Origin: CBCXVS01 sp965178525
Lineage (GTDB): Bacteria; Tectomicrobia; Entotheonellia; Entotheonellales; Entotheonellaceae
Direction: 5' to 3'
Length of the DNA: 24,619 nucleotides
NCBI GenBank assembly: GCA_965178525.1
Contig: CBCXVS010000091.1
Location: 1-24,619 of the forward strand
Under the pieces are notes generated by a model, which did not search any database, was not told the origin of the DNA, and was given only the letters and a program-made list of their open reading frames with translations. Below, piece by piece: positions 6,357 to 14,126 of the stretch. The position numbers and the translations under genes were made by a program. The stretch's first letter is position 1. Every line of letters begins with the position of its first letter.

Positions 6357-7382
6357 CTACGAGAACTGTGGCCGGCTGGCGGCAATCACGAAGAGTTGAT
6401 CACCGGCTTGCAACTGGTATTTATGGACTGGGTTCGTCACATGGACGCCGTTGCGGCCCTGCACCGCGATCACCAGGGCATCGTATTCCTGTTTGCGCCG
6501 AGTCAACACATCCAGAAAGCTGCATCCAATTAAGTAGGTAGGCACTGGGGTTAAATAAAGTTCATGCCCTTCCTGATTGCTCAGTAACTCCGAGATCACC
6601 CGTGTGACACCGTGGTCGAGTACCGCTTGCACTAGCAGGTACGAGGTCAGAGCGCCACTGACGATGATTTCGTCGGCCCCGGCTAGCTTACAATGGGTGG
6701 CATTATGGGCATCGGCTAATTCGACACACGTATAGAGGGTGGGGCAAGTTGTTTTCAGGGTCAGCGTAGCCAGAATGGAACGGGCATCGCGCGAAAAGGC
6801 ATCGATGCGTTCATCGCTGAGAACGATCGCCGCCCGCGCTGCCTCTATGTTGGCCTGTTTCAGTGTCCTGGCGCTCACATCGCCCCGGACAAAGGCGAAG
6901 TCGACCGCTTCGAGTGGTTGTTCGTCGAGGTCGGCAATCAAAACGACTGGGGCTTCTGCATCCCCATCATCGCTGCGCAGTTCGTGCAGGAGCTCCTGGG
7001 CTTTGTAATTCCAGCCACAAATGACAAAATGTCCGCTGCAGTTGAGTGGATTCATACCGCGTGTCCTCCTCCGGTTGGCCTGCACCATGATACTGGCCAG
7101 CAAGGCGCTCAGGGTGCCCAAGAGGCCGATGCCGGCTAGCATCGTCACGGCGCCAATCACGCGTCCCCCGACGGTGATGGGGGCGATATCGCCGTAACCG
7201 ACGGTTGTAATGGTGACCAGGGTCCACCACAGGGCGTTAATAGGTGAGACGGCTTCGAAGTAGGTAAGACCGACCGTCCCGACACAGAGAATGAAAAGCA
7301 GAAAAAGTAAGAGCTTGGCAAAATTTTCGCGGCGTACGAAATCGCGGAGCGCCTGCAGCCCGTTATGCCATGTTGCCCGCAT
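6357..7382 (-). CDS. MthK-like potassium channel with RCK domain
   Basis: This 341-residue protein has one pore module, with a first membrane helix (about 22-41), a pore helix with selectivity filter TVGYGD (60-65) and a second membrane helix (about 74-100). A cytoplasmic RCK (TrkA-N) domain follows, starting at HFVICGWN (118-125), and then a TrkA-C-like domain. Length and the CGWN form of the nucleotide-binding strand match MthK, the calcium-gated K+ channel of Methanothermobacter. The ATG at 7382 has AGGAG seven bases upstream; the frame extends upstream to 7454 without a better site. A second strong ribosome-binding site precedes Met110, as described separately. Ligand control (calcium, nucleotide) is inferred from the family and cannot be read from the sequence. 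Confidence 0.9.
   Translation of the reverse strand: MRATWHNGLQALRDFVRRENFAKLLLFLLFILCVGTVGLTYFEAVSPINALWWTLVTITTVGYGDIAPITVGGRVIGAVTMLAGIGLLGTLSALLASIMVQANRRRTRGMNPLNCSGHFVICGWNYKAQELLHELRSDDGDAEAPVVLIADLDEQPLEAVDFAFVRGDVSARTLKQANIEAARAAIVLSDERIDAFSRDARSILATLTLKTTCPTLYTCVELADAHNATHCKLAGADEIIVSGALTSYLLVQAVLDHGVTRVISELLSNQEGHELYLTPVPTYLIGCSFLDVLTRRKQEYDALVIAVQGRNGVHVTNPVHKYQLQAGDQLFVIAASRPQFS
7055..7072 (-). promoter_or_regulatory. Internal ribosome-binding site for an RCK-only product
   Basis: Inside the channel gene, GGAGGAGG (complement of 7065-7072) stands nine bases before the in-frame ATG at 7055, Met110. Translation from there would give a 232-residue soluble protein, exactly the RCK plus C-terminal domain. 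In MthK the corresponding Met107 is a known internal start whose product assembles with the full-length subunits into the gating ring. The Shine-Dalgarno sequence also encodes part of an Arg-Arg-Arg run at the end of the second membrane helix, so it might be coding coincidence. Confidence 0.55.
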
Positions 7383-7575
7383 GCCGGGTCTCCTGAGTCT
7401 GGTCGCAGAGACGTGTCGTGCCATCGGTCTGGATGAGAGCGAGACGCCTGACATCCTTGTATGATCCTAACAAATCAGGGATACTCCTGCCCATATGCGT
7501 GCCATGTCGATGGCAATGCATATGGCTTGGCGCCCTCAGGGGGCGCTCTTCAAAACCTGCGGGCAGGGGAGCGGT

Positions 7576-8379
7576 ATGATCGCCTTGTTCACCGATTTTG
7601 GTATGCGTGATGCGTATGTGGCCCAGATGAAAGGGACGATTCTGACGATTCATCCGCGGGCACAGCTTCTTGACCTCAATCACGAGGTGCGTCAATTTGA
7701 CATTCGCGGAGCGGCTTATGTGCTGGCCGCCTCAGCCCGCTTTTTCCCAGCCGGCGCGATCTTTGTCGCGGTGGTGGATCCCGGTGTCGGCTCGGCCCGG
7801 GGGCCGCTCCTGCTGCAAACAGGAGCCGGCAAATCCTACATTGGGCCGGATAACGGCTTGTTTACCCACGTGGTGGAGCGCGAAGGGCTCCGAGCCGCCT
7901 ACGCGCTCACCGAACCGGTCTATTTCCGTGAGCCGCAAATCTCGGCAACGTTTCATGGCCGTGATATTTTTGCGCCCGTGGCGGCTCATTTGAGCCTTGG
8001 CGTCCTGCCGGAGCTCCTCGGCACACGGCTTATCGATATTGTGACACTGCCGCAGATACGGCCACATGCGGTGGAAGGCACAGTTATCGGTGAGGTCCTA
8101 CATATTGATCACTTTGGCAATGTCATTAGCAATATCACACCCGACATGTTAGATCACCTGAAGCGAGGCCAGCCCATGGTGTGTACAGTCGGGGATAACG
8201 TCTATACGATTCCCTTTGTGTACACGTATGCCGAGGGCGCCCCGGCCCAGCTCATCGGCTTGATCAATAGTGAGGAAACGTTTGAGTTGGCCATCGCGAA
8301 AGGGCATGCCGCCACATTTCTTCAGGCTCAGGTTGGAGACCGTGTCACGGTTGAGCCGGAGGGAGGCGCCAGTGTATAA
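7576..8379 (+). CDS. SAM hydrolase (adenosine-forming), DUF62 family
   Basis: This 267-residue protein belongs to the SAM hydroxide adenosyltransferase/chlorinase/fluorinase superfamily. Its usual housekeeping members split S-adenosylmethionine into adenosine and methionine with water as nucleophile. Visible family motifs are the N-terminal LFTDFGMRDAYV, VVDPGVGS, GPDNGL, FHGRDIFAPVAAHL and the C-terminal-domain motif IDHFGNVISNI. The start at ATG 7576 fits the family N-terminus and has GGGGAG upstream; the frame extends back to 7495 with no reason to use it. It is divergent from the K+ channel and followed 68 bases later by the broken acyl-CoA dehydrogenase gene. Nothing points to halogenation. 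Confidence 0.9.
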   Translation: MIALFTDFGMRDAYVAQMKGTILTIHPRAQLLDLNHEVRQFDIRGAAYVLAASARFFPAGAIFVAVVDPGVGSARGPLLLQTGAGKSYIGPDNGLFTHVVEREGLRAAYALTEPVYFREPQISATFHGRDIFAPVAAHLSLGVLPELLGTRLIDIVTLPQIRPHAVEGTVIGEVLHIDHFGNVISNITPDMLDHLKRGQPMVCTVGDNVYTIPFVYTYAEGAPAQLIGLINSEETFELAIAKGHAATFLQAQVGDRVTVEPEGGASV

Positions 8380-8447
8380 TCCTGGCCTGTGCCTCATGGG
8401 GATTGAGATCGTTAGAAACCAAACACTGACAAAAAGGAGTGCGCCAC

Positions 8448-9594
8448 GTGGGCGCGAGACGGGCCTCACGGCGCGATATGTCTATGGATTTCCGTTTTAG
8501 TGCTGAACAAGAAGCTTTTCGTCAGGAAATTCGGGCGTTTTTAGATAAGGAACTGCCCGAGCCCCCCGCGTTGCCCGATGATGGATGGATCGTCGGGTAT
8601 GATCCTGCGTTTTCCAAAAAGCTTGGGGCCAAGGGGCAATTATCTCGATCGCCTTATCCTCACCGAGGAACTGCTCAAGCGTGGTGCGCCCGTGGCGGCC
8701 CACTGGCTTGCCGACCGGCAAATGGGGCCGTCCATTTTGCACTATGGGACACCGGAGCAAAAAGAGCGGTTCTTGCCGGGTATTATTGCCGGTGAGCTGT
8801 GCTTTTGCATCGGCATGAGCGAACCGGGGGCCGGCTCCGACCTGGCCGGGTTGCAAACCCGGGCGGAGGAGGAAGGCGATGATTATGTCCTGAATGGACA
8901 AAAAATCTGGACCAGCTTTGCCCATGTGGCCGATTACTGTTATTTAGTGGCGCGCACCAACGCCGATGTGCCCAAGCACAGGGGGATTAGCGAGTTTATC
9001 GTGGATATGCAGACCCCGGGGATTACGGTCAAGCCGATTGTTGATATCACCGGCGCCCATCATTTCAACGAGGTGTTCTTCGATCAGGTTCGCGTGCCTA
9101 AAAGCGCCTTAGTAGGCGAAAAAGATCGCGGTTGGTATCAAATCGCCGCACAGCTCGATTATGAGCGCAGCGGTATTGAACGCTTGATGAGTAATTACCT
9201 GTTGTTTGATGCCATAGCCGATTATGTACGCGAAACCGGCCTTGACCGCCGTGAAACGGTACGGCACCGTCTGGCACAGCTTTATATTGAGTTTATGATG
9301 GGGAAGTTTCTGGTCTACAGAGTCGCCTGGTTACTCAGCCAAGACATCGTTCCCAATGCGGAATCCGCGGCAGCGAAAGCCTTCTGTACCGAGTACGAAC
9401 AGCGTCTAGCCCAAACGGCAAGTGAACTCATGGGCATGCATGGTCTGCTGATGCCGGGTTCGCCACAAGCCCGCCTGCATGGGCGCATTGCCCGGGCGTA
9501 TCTGTACGCGCCGGCTTATACCATTCAAGGCGGCACATCGGCCATCCTGCGCAATATTATCGCGATGCGTGGGCTCGGTTCGCCGCCAGGATAA
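8448..9594 (+). pseudogene. Acyl-CoA dehydrogenase gene with a frameshifting deletion
   Basis: The N-terminal part reads in one frame from about 8478 (MDFRFSAEQEAFRQEIRAF) to AFSKKLGAKG at 8607-8636. The rest is one base out of phase, NYLDRLILTEELLKRG from 8638, then SEPGAGSD, GQKIWTS, and the C-terminal IQGGTSAILRNIIA to TAA at 9594. Between the parts about a dozen residues are missing, which in the family hold the motif G-W-x-x-L-x-W-P-x-E-Y-G-G. So a short deletion, possibly between AAGGGG repeats, removed this motif and shifted the frame. Full-length members have about 385 residues and oxidise acyl-CoA with FAD. A GTG at 8448 has the best ribosome-binding site (AAGGAG at 8434-8439); ATG 8478 or 8484 fits the family start better. 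The C-terminal frame alone is open from 8578. Confidence 0.85.
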
Positions 9595-9609
9595 GGGCAC
9601 GATTCCTAG

Positions 9610-9629
9610 CCTCCCCATTGCGGGGGAGG
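9610..9629. terminator. GC-rich hairpin between convergent genes
   Basis: CCTCCCC (9610-9616) and GGGGAGG (9623-9629) pair perfectly around a six-base loop. The hairpin lies between the convergent acyl-CoA dehydrogenase relic and the M50 protease gene. There is no immediate T-tract, although TTTTCC follows at about 9641, so it may be a weak or factor-dependent terminator or a dispersed repeat. Confidence 0.35.
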
Positions 9630-9652
9630 GCGTCGGCATGTTTTCCTGCTAC

Positions 9653-10582
9653 CTAACCAGGGAAGCCGCTAACGGACATGGGGATGGGCATAAAGCAGAG
9701 GATAAAGATGACGAGAGCGATCCCTGCCACCATCAGGCTTTGCCGGTCGAGGGGCGACTGCGGATCCATCACCACTTGTTGACGCCGGCTAGTCAACCAG
9801 CCGATGAACGCGAACAGAAACCAGCCGAAGAAAAAGAATCCCAACACCAGTAGCATACAGACGACGGCCCATGAGATATACCGGGCGTACGGACCTAAGA
9901 TAGCGTACACGATATGACCGCCATCGAGTTGCCCCATCGGAAGCAAGTTGAGGGCGGTGACCAGAATGCCGAACCAGGCGGCGATGCCGACGCTGTTAAT
10001 CTGAATGGCATGGCCGTCCTGAATCGGCCCGAGGGCCAGACGGCCAATCACCTGCAAGAGTATGGGTTCGCCAAACGACAAGCCACCCGCGTTTGGAGGA
10101 ATCGGCACGACAGAGGCCGTCGTGTATGCATAGATCATCGCCGGTAGCGCGATACAAAACCCGGCGATCGGGCCTGCAGCACCGATATTGAGGAGCGCGC
10201 GCCGATGCCGGGCAGGAGATTTCATGCGAATCACGGCGCCAAAGGTGCCAAAAAAAAGCGGCGGCGGCGCGGGGAGGAAATAAGGCAAGGTCACATCCAT
10301 GCCATAATACCGTGCGGTCACGTAGTGGCCCATTTCATGGCATAATAGAATGCCCAATAACGTACATGCATACGGCAAACCACGGTAAAACTCATCGATG
10401 GCTTGCAGTGGATTGGGTACACCGGCCCAAAGCATTCCTTGGACTAGAGTCGTGATGAATGTCATCAGAAACAACACAATGTGCGTATGATAATTGGGGC
10501 GTGTCGGCGCGGGCAACGGTGGGGGATGAGGGCTCCAGCCGTTGCGATAGTGCTCCATAGGAGGTAAGCCCGAAGGACGCAT
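9653..10582 (-). CDS. M50-family membrane metalloprotease (site-2 protease-like)
   Basis: This 309-residue polytopic protein has the zinc motif HEMGHY (residues 82-87) within a hydrophobic segment and the second conserved motif NLLPMGQLDGGH (212-223), which supplies the third, aspartate ligand. The arrangement fits the EGY1/FtsH-like subgroup of M50 proteases without a PDZ domain. The N-terminus is proline-rich and soluble, and at least six hydrophobic segments follow. Substrates in this family are membrane-bound regulators, but none can be named here. The ATG at 10582 has AAAGGGAGT upstream. It begins 25 bases after the stop of an LLM gene on the same strand, so the two form an operon. Confidence 0.88.
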   Translation of the reverse strand: MRPSGLPPMEHYRNGWSPHPPPLPAPTRPNYHTHIVLFLMTFITTLVQGMLWAGVPNPLQAIDEFYRGLPYACTLLGILLCHEMGHYVTARYYGMDVTLPYFLPAPPPLFFGTFGAVIRMKSPARHRRALLNIGAAGPIAGFCIALPAMIYAYTTASVVPIPPNAGGLSFGEPILLQVIGRLALGPIQDGHAIQINSVGIAAWFGILVTALNLLPMGQLDGGHIVYAILGPYARYISWAVVCMLLVLGFFFFGWFLFAFIGWLTSRRQQVVMDPQSPLDRQSLMVAGIALVIFILCFMPIPMSVSGFPG

Positions 10583-10607
10583 TATGACTCCCTTTGGGTG
10601 TATGGCG

Positions 10608-11558
10608 TTAGGACGCGGTGACGGAGATGTTGCGTTGTTCAAAATGAGGCATGATATCCTGCGCATAGAACGCCAGTTGGCGCAATAACTGGGACGGCGG
10701 ACAGGCTGGCCACAGGGCGAATTTCGTCAAGCCATGCGTAACGAAGCGTTGTAGCATTTCCCGGCATTCCTCCGGCGTACCGACGGCACTGCGTGCCAGC
10801 ATCCGCTCCGGGGGACGGCGGCTGTTGCCAGCAAAGAAAGCTGCAAAGTCGCGTCGGGCTTTGGCGCTATCCGGATCCACGTGACAGAATACAATACTTC
10901 CCGCCTCAATGTCGTCGGCCGCACGATCATCGGCCGCAGCAAATTCGGCGATCTTAGCCTGGCCCTCGGCAAACTCTTCAGGCGTGACGAAAGAAGCGAA
11001 CCAGCCGTCACCGATACGGGCGACGCGCCGCAGCGCGTGATCACTGCGTCCTCCGACCCAGATATCGATTGGCTTGGCCGGGCGCGGCGTAATGGTGACA
11101 TCATCAAAATGATAATACGTGCCATGGTGGCTCACGTTGGAACCCGTCCACAGCTTCCGCAACACAGTGACACCTTCATCCGTCATGGAACCGCGTCGCT
11201 TGCGCGGCACGTTGAAAGCGTCGGCTTCTTTCTCATCGGTGCCAAGCCCTACAGCCATGATCATACGGCCTTCGGAGAGGAAATCCAGCGTTGCCACCTC
11301 ACGCGCCACAGCGATGGGATGGCGTAAAGGCAACATCATCACACTCGGTCCGAATTTCAGACGCCGAGTCCGAGCAGCAATGGCCGCCATCATCGGAATA
11401 ATGGCGACTTCCGCCCGCTCGCCCATCATATGATCGCTCAACCAGACAGAATCGACCCCCCAGGCTTCAGCTTTATCAATATACTCAAAGAGCGTGTGAG
11501 CGTCCGGCATGCCTTGGTGCCAGAGTCCGAAGCCAATACCCATTTTAATTGCGTCCAT
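10608..11558 (-). CDS. LLM-class flavin-dependent oxidoreductase
   Basis: This 316-residue protein is a second luciferase-like monooxygenase, only distantly similar to the one at 3805-4821. It shows KMGIGFGLWHQG at the N-terminus, VDSVWLSDHMM, HPIAVAREVATLDFLSEGR followed by VGLGTDEKEADAF, and PIDIWVGGRSDHALRRVAR. These are typical of F420- or FMN-dependent LLM enzymes with TIM-barrel fold. The substrate cannot be inferred. The ATG at 11558 is preceded by AGGAGA at seven bases; the longer frame to 11642 has no site. It is the first gene of a two-gene operon with the M50 protease. Confidence 0.9.
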   Translation of the reverse strand: MDAIKMGIGFGLWHQGMPDAHTLFEYIDKAEAWGVDSVWLSDHMMGERAEVAIIPMMAAIAARTRRLKFGPSVMMLPLRHPIAVAREVATLDFLSEGRMIMAVGLGTDEKEADAFNVPRKRRGSMTDEGVTVLRKLWTGSNVSHHGTYYHFDDVTITPRPAKPIDIWVGGRSDHALRRVARIGDGWFASFVTPEEFAEGQAKIAEFAAADDRAADDIEAGSIVFCHVDPDSAKARRDFAAFFAGNSRRPPERMLARSAVGTPEECREMLQRFVTHGLTKFALWPACPPSQLLRQLAFYAQDIMPHFEQRNISVTAS

Positions 11559-12054
11559 GTCGTATCTCCTGTGCCCACACACGGTGCGATTGCCCAAGAC
11601 CTGTGAGCACGATATTGTAGCCTGTTCCGAAAGGTGCCGCAAATACCTGCGGTGTGTCTCGGATTTGGCCTGACAAGGGGGAAGAGAGTATGTTAGGTAG
11701 CTGGAAGGAAGCCTGAGAGGAATCGTGCCGGCATGTCGCCCTCAAGGCGTTCTATCAGATCTTACCGTAGGAGATCTCACCGCCGTTTCCCGAACTCTCC
11801 CGAGCGTAGGAGCCGCAGGCTTAACCCGTGCATGACGGCAAGGCTTGTTTCTGGTCTCTCTCCACAGTTGTCCGGCAGTTCTTGGATCAGTATGAGCATC
11901 ACAGAATGGAAACCCGTTCCATTCTGTGATGTTGACCGCAATCATCTACAACACCACCTTCCTCTGCCTATTGCCTGCCGAATCGTTACAAGAAAGGAGA
12001 GTACCCCATACGCCATGCCAAATCCTCGCCAAGCTGTTGTGGATATGATGTCGG
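11559..12054. other. Gene-poor interval upstream of the LLM–M50 operon
   Basis: No recognisable gene. The interval should contain the promoter of the minus-strand LLM operon, but I see no clear -35/-10 pair close to its start. Its most striking content is a perfect 15-bp inverted repeat at 11897-11931. A 237-codon plus-strand frame (11733-12446) is rich in Arg/Ser/Pro, has no ribosome-binding site and runs across the pseudogene that follows in another frame, so I regard it as spurious. Confidence 0.5.
11897..11931. repeat. Perfect 15-bp inverted repeat
   Basis: CATCACAGAATGGAA (11897-11911) and TTCCATTCTGTGATG (11917-11931) are exact reverse complements around the loop ACCCG. No T-tract follows on either strand, so a simple intrinsic terminator is unlikely. 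It could be a protein-binding site, the remnant of a small mobile element, or a structured RNA element. It is in a non-coding region about 340 bases upstream of the LLM start. Confidence 0.7.
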
Positions 12055-12699
12055 TTGCCGCGTTTGAGTCTTGCTGCGGGAACGGAAACCAAGCCAGTGG
12101 ACGATGGTCTGGCGTCAGACCAAATGCAGGAAGTGATGATGCACAGGAATCTTGGCCTCGTCCATCTGGAGGAGAAGTGTCCGGCAAAGGCCATCGAGGC
12201 GTTTGCCAAAATTACCCCCCTGGCATTACAGCAGGCAGATATCCATTACCGGGGCTTTTCTCGCATGTACCGAAAAAGCGTGCATGGGCCGAACCTCTAC
12301 CCCTACCAACAGGTGGTCAAGGAACCGCGCGGGTAGGCCCTCGAAGGAGCGTCTACCCGCTGTGGGGACGTCACCCCGCTGCTCTAGGAGGCAGACGACA
12401 TGTACGTTATCATCCAGCCGAGAGACGAGGTGACGGTCGAATTTGATGCCTCCGCTGGGCCCCTGATGCCGTCAGGATGGACCTGCGACTACCTCCTGTT
12501 CAGCGGGGGCTGGATCAAGGATAGCGATATCAACGCCGCCTTCTCCAGACGATAGCGCCTCTGCCGTTTCATGCCATGTCCGGCTACCCCCGCAGCCCCG
12601 AGGAACACTATCCCACGGATGCAGCGCATCAGCTGATTTTTTCGGGAATACAATACCCGACGGGTGACGAGCGATGCGTTTCGCCATTACATCAAATAG
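12055..12699 (+). pseudogene. Decayed TPR / FG-GAP (ASPIC-UnbV type) protein gene
   Basis: Frame 1 carries a TPR-like segment, NLGLVHLEEKCPAKAIEAF (about 12142-12198), up to TAG 12334. In the same frame, past that stop and another TAG at 12385, comes TRCGDVTPLL, then YVIIQPRDEVTVEFDAS and WTCDYLLFSGGWIKDSDIN, ending at TAG 12553. The sequence continues in frame 0 as APLPFHAMSGYPRSPEEHYP and returns to frame 1 as FREYNTRRV, to TAG 12697-12699. As I recall them, the block around GDV, the W-x-x-D-Y-L-L-F-x-x-G-W-x-K-D stretch, PLPFHAMSGYP and YNTR is typical of the C-terminus of large extracellular FG-GAP/ASPIC repeat proteins, some with TPRs. The central beta-propeller is missing. At least two stops and two frameshifts make it a relic. 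An AGGAGG site before ATG 12400 could still give a 51-residue peptide. Confidence 0.55.
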
Positions 12700-12806
12700 T
12701 TCTCGGTGCCCGGGGAATAACAGAGTATGGAGGCTGCACGTCACCGCTTAAGCTCTCCTCCCCCAACCCCATATGGTATAATCACCAACCAACAAGGGAG
12801 GAGCTC

Positions 12807-13631
12807 ATGCCGTTTACAGTTGAAGACTTTCACGATCTTATCAGACTTCTGGAGGAGCGGCCCGAATGGCAGGCAGACGTGCGTCGTTTGGTGCTGACGC
12901 ATGAGCTGCTGACCTTGCCAGAGTTGGTCCGCGCCCTAACCGAGACGCAACGCCGTACAGAGGAACAGTTGGTCCGGCTGGCCGAGGCGCAGCGCCGCAC
13001 CGAAGAGCGGTTGGTCGGTGTGGAGGATCGGGTCGGCCGGCTCGAGGAGGTCATGACACGGCTGGCCGAGGCGCAGCGCCGCACCGAAGAGCGGCTCGAA
13101 CAGCTAACTGAGGCGCAGCGCCATACTGAAGAGCGGCTCGAACAGCTAACTGAGGCGCAGCGCCACACTGAAGAGCGGCTGGGACAAATGACTGATGAGG
13201 TGGGCGAACTCAAAGGTGATGCCTTGGAACGGCGCTACCGCGAGCGAGCGTTTGCCTATTTCGCCCCGTTCGTGCGACGGACTCACGTGACCTTCGGGGA
13301 CGAACTGGTTGGCCTGCTAGAGGAGGCGGCAGCCCAGGGGCAGCTGACGGAAGCGGAGGCGTTGGAAGTGTCCCGGGCCGATGTGTTGGTCACGGGGCAG
13401 CGGCGGTCGGATAGCGCCAATGTGTACCTGGTGGTTGAGGTGTCCTGGGGAGTAGGGCGCACCGATGTGGAGCGGGCCGCCCGGCGGGCCGCGCTGCTGG
13501 CCCAAACGGGCACCCCGACGATGGCCGTGGTAGCAGGTCAGAGCATCACGGCGGATGCAGCCCGCCTCTGCCAGACCATGCAGGTATGGCGCCTGACCGA
13601 TGGCCAGATCTTCCCGCCCGAGCCAGTCTGA
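12807..13631 (+). CDS. Coiled-coil protein with PD-(D/E)XK nuclease-like C-terminus
   Basis: This 274-residue protein has three parts. Residues 1-43 form a short helical N-terminus. Residues about 44-135 form a coiled coil made of 14-residue repeats with core AEAQRRTEERLxxL. Residues 140-274 form an alpha/beta domain with D192-V-L-V, a strand VYLVVEVSW (E211-V-S213), and a helix rich in Arg/Ala (DVERAARRAALL) followed by MAVVAGQ. This matches the architecture of DUF3782-like proteins that end in a PD-(D/E)XK nuclease fold. The usual lysine of E-x-K is serine here, so catalytic activity is doubtful unless a lysine is supplied elsewhere. The ATG at 12807 has a strong AAGGGAGGAG site. It stands alone; the role is unknown. 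Confidence 0.75.
   Translation: MPFTVEDFHDLIRLLEERPEWQADVRRLVLTHELLTLPELVRALTETQRRTEEQLVRLAEAQRRTEERLVGVEDRVGRLEEVMTRLAEAQRRTEERLEQLTEAQRHTEERLEQLTEAQRHTEERLGQMTDEVGELKGDALERRYRERAFAYFAPFVRRTHVTFGDELVGLLEEAAAQGQLTEAEALEVSRADVLVTGQRRSDSANVYLVVEVSWGVGRTDVERAARRAALLAQTGTPTMAVVAGQSITADAARLCQTMQVWRLTDGQIFPPEPV
12942..13193 (+). repeat. Six 42-bp tandem units encoding 14-residue coiled-coil repeats
   Basis: Units beginning with GAGGCGCAGCGCC or a close variant start at 12942, 12984, 13068, 13110 and 13152, always 42 bases or a multiple apart. The unit at about 13026 has diverged. The last two full units are nearly identical at the DNA level, which indicates recent duplication. Each unit is two heptads, so copy-number change would lengthen the coil without changing its register. 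Confidence 0.85.
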
Positions 13632-14126
13632 AAGCGGGCCACGTGTCGTCGCTTCTGCAAAGGTAAAGGAAGTCAATGGCATGTGACGCGCTGACCTATG
13701 CCCCCAACGCCAAGCCGCTGGCATGCCCGAATCGCAAGCAGAAGCACAAGATGAAATCCTGCGCCACGCCTTTAAGGACCGGGAGTCAACCCGCACCACG
13801 AAAGGCGACCTTACTGTGCTACGTGCCGATTTTATTTGATTTACTACATCTTTAAGATCGAGGGCGTAACTCTCTTGAGTCTCTGATTTGCTCGCCTCCT
13901 CAATCTACTGATACTTCCTATGCGAGATCGCACCAGCCAGTTGGACCTTACCCCACTCAGGATTGCGCATCGGCGCATGCTTTGTGGGATTTTGAGCCAC
14001 CTATGCATGCCAAAGGCCCGTTCTTTCCCAGCTCGGCGCGGACCGCGCATGGGGAGCTGATTCCATACACGAGAGAAGCGACAGCACAACGTACAGCAAG
14101 CAGGAGTCTGAGGGGAGCATAGAACC
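13632..14126. other. Gene-poor interval upstream of crcB
   Basis: I find no confident gene. Two short open frames exist: 38 codons from ATG 13723 to TGA 13839 (MPESQAEAQDEILRHAFKD...) and about 47 codons from ATG 13920. Neither has a good ribosome-binding site nor a known motif, and they may be remnants. I looked for a fluoride riboswitch, which often precedes crcB, but no GGNGAUGG-type core is visible. Confidence 0.4.

Noticed and set aside
7576..8379. SAM-dependent halogenase (SalL/FlA) function for the DUF62 protein
   Set aside because: The family motifs fit the common hydrolase, and no halometabolite genes are nearby.
6134..12387. TAG recoding (for example pyrrolysine), suggested by in-frame TAGs in the VOC gene and the FG-GAP relic
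   Set aside because: The MerR-like gene and the K+ channel gene end normally in TAG, the relic also has frameshifts, and no pyl genes are present.
11733..12446. 237-codon open frame
   Set aside because: It has Arg/Ser/Pro-rich composition and no ribosome-binding site, and the recognisable protein sequence in this stretch is in a different frame.
12942..13193. CRISPR-like array
   Set aside because: The 42-bp units are contiguous, in frame and encode coiled-coil heptads; there are no unique spacers.
13632..14126. Fluoride riboswitch upstream of crcB
   Set aside because: I searched by eye for the GGNGAUGG core and its pseudoknot partner and found neither.
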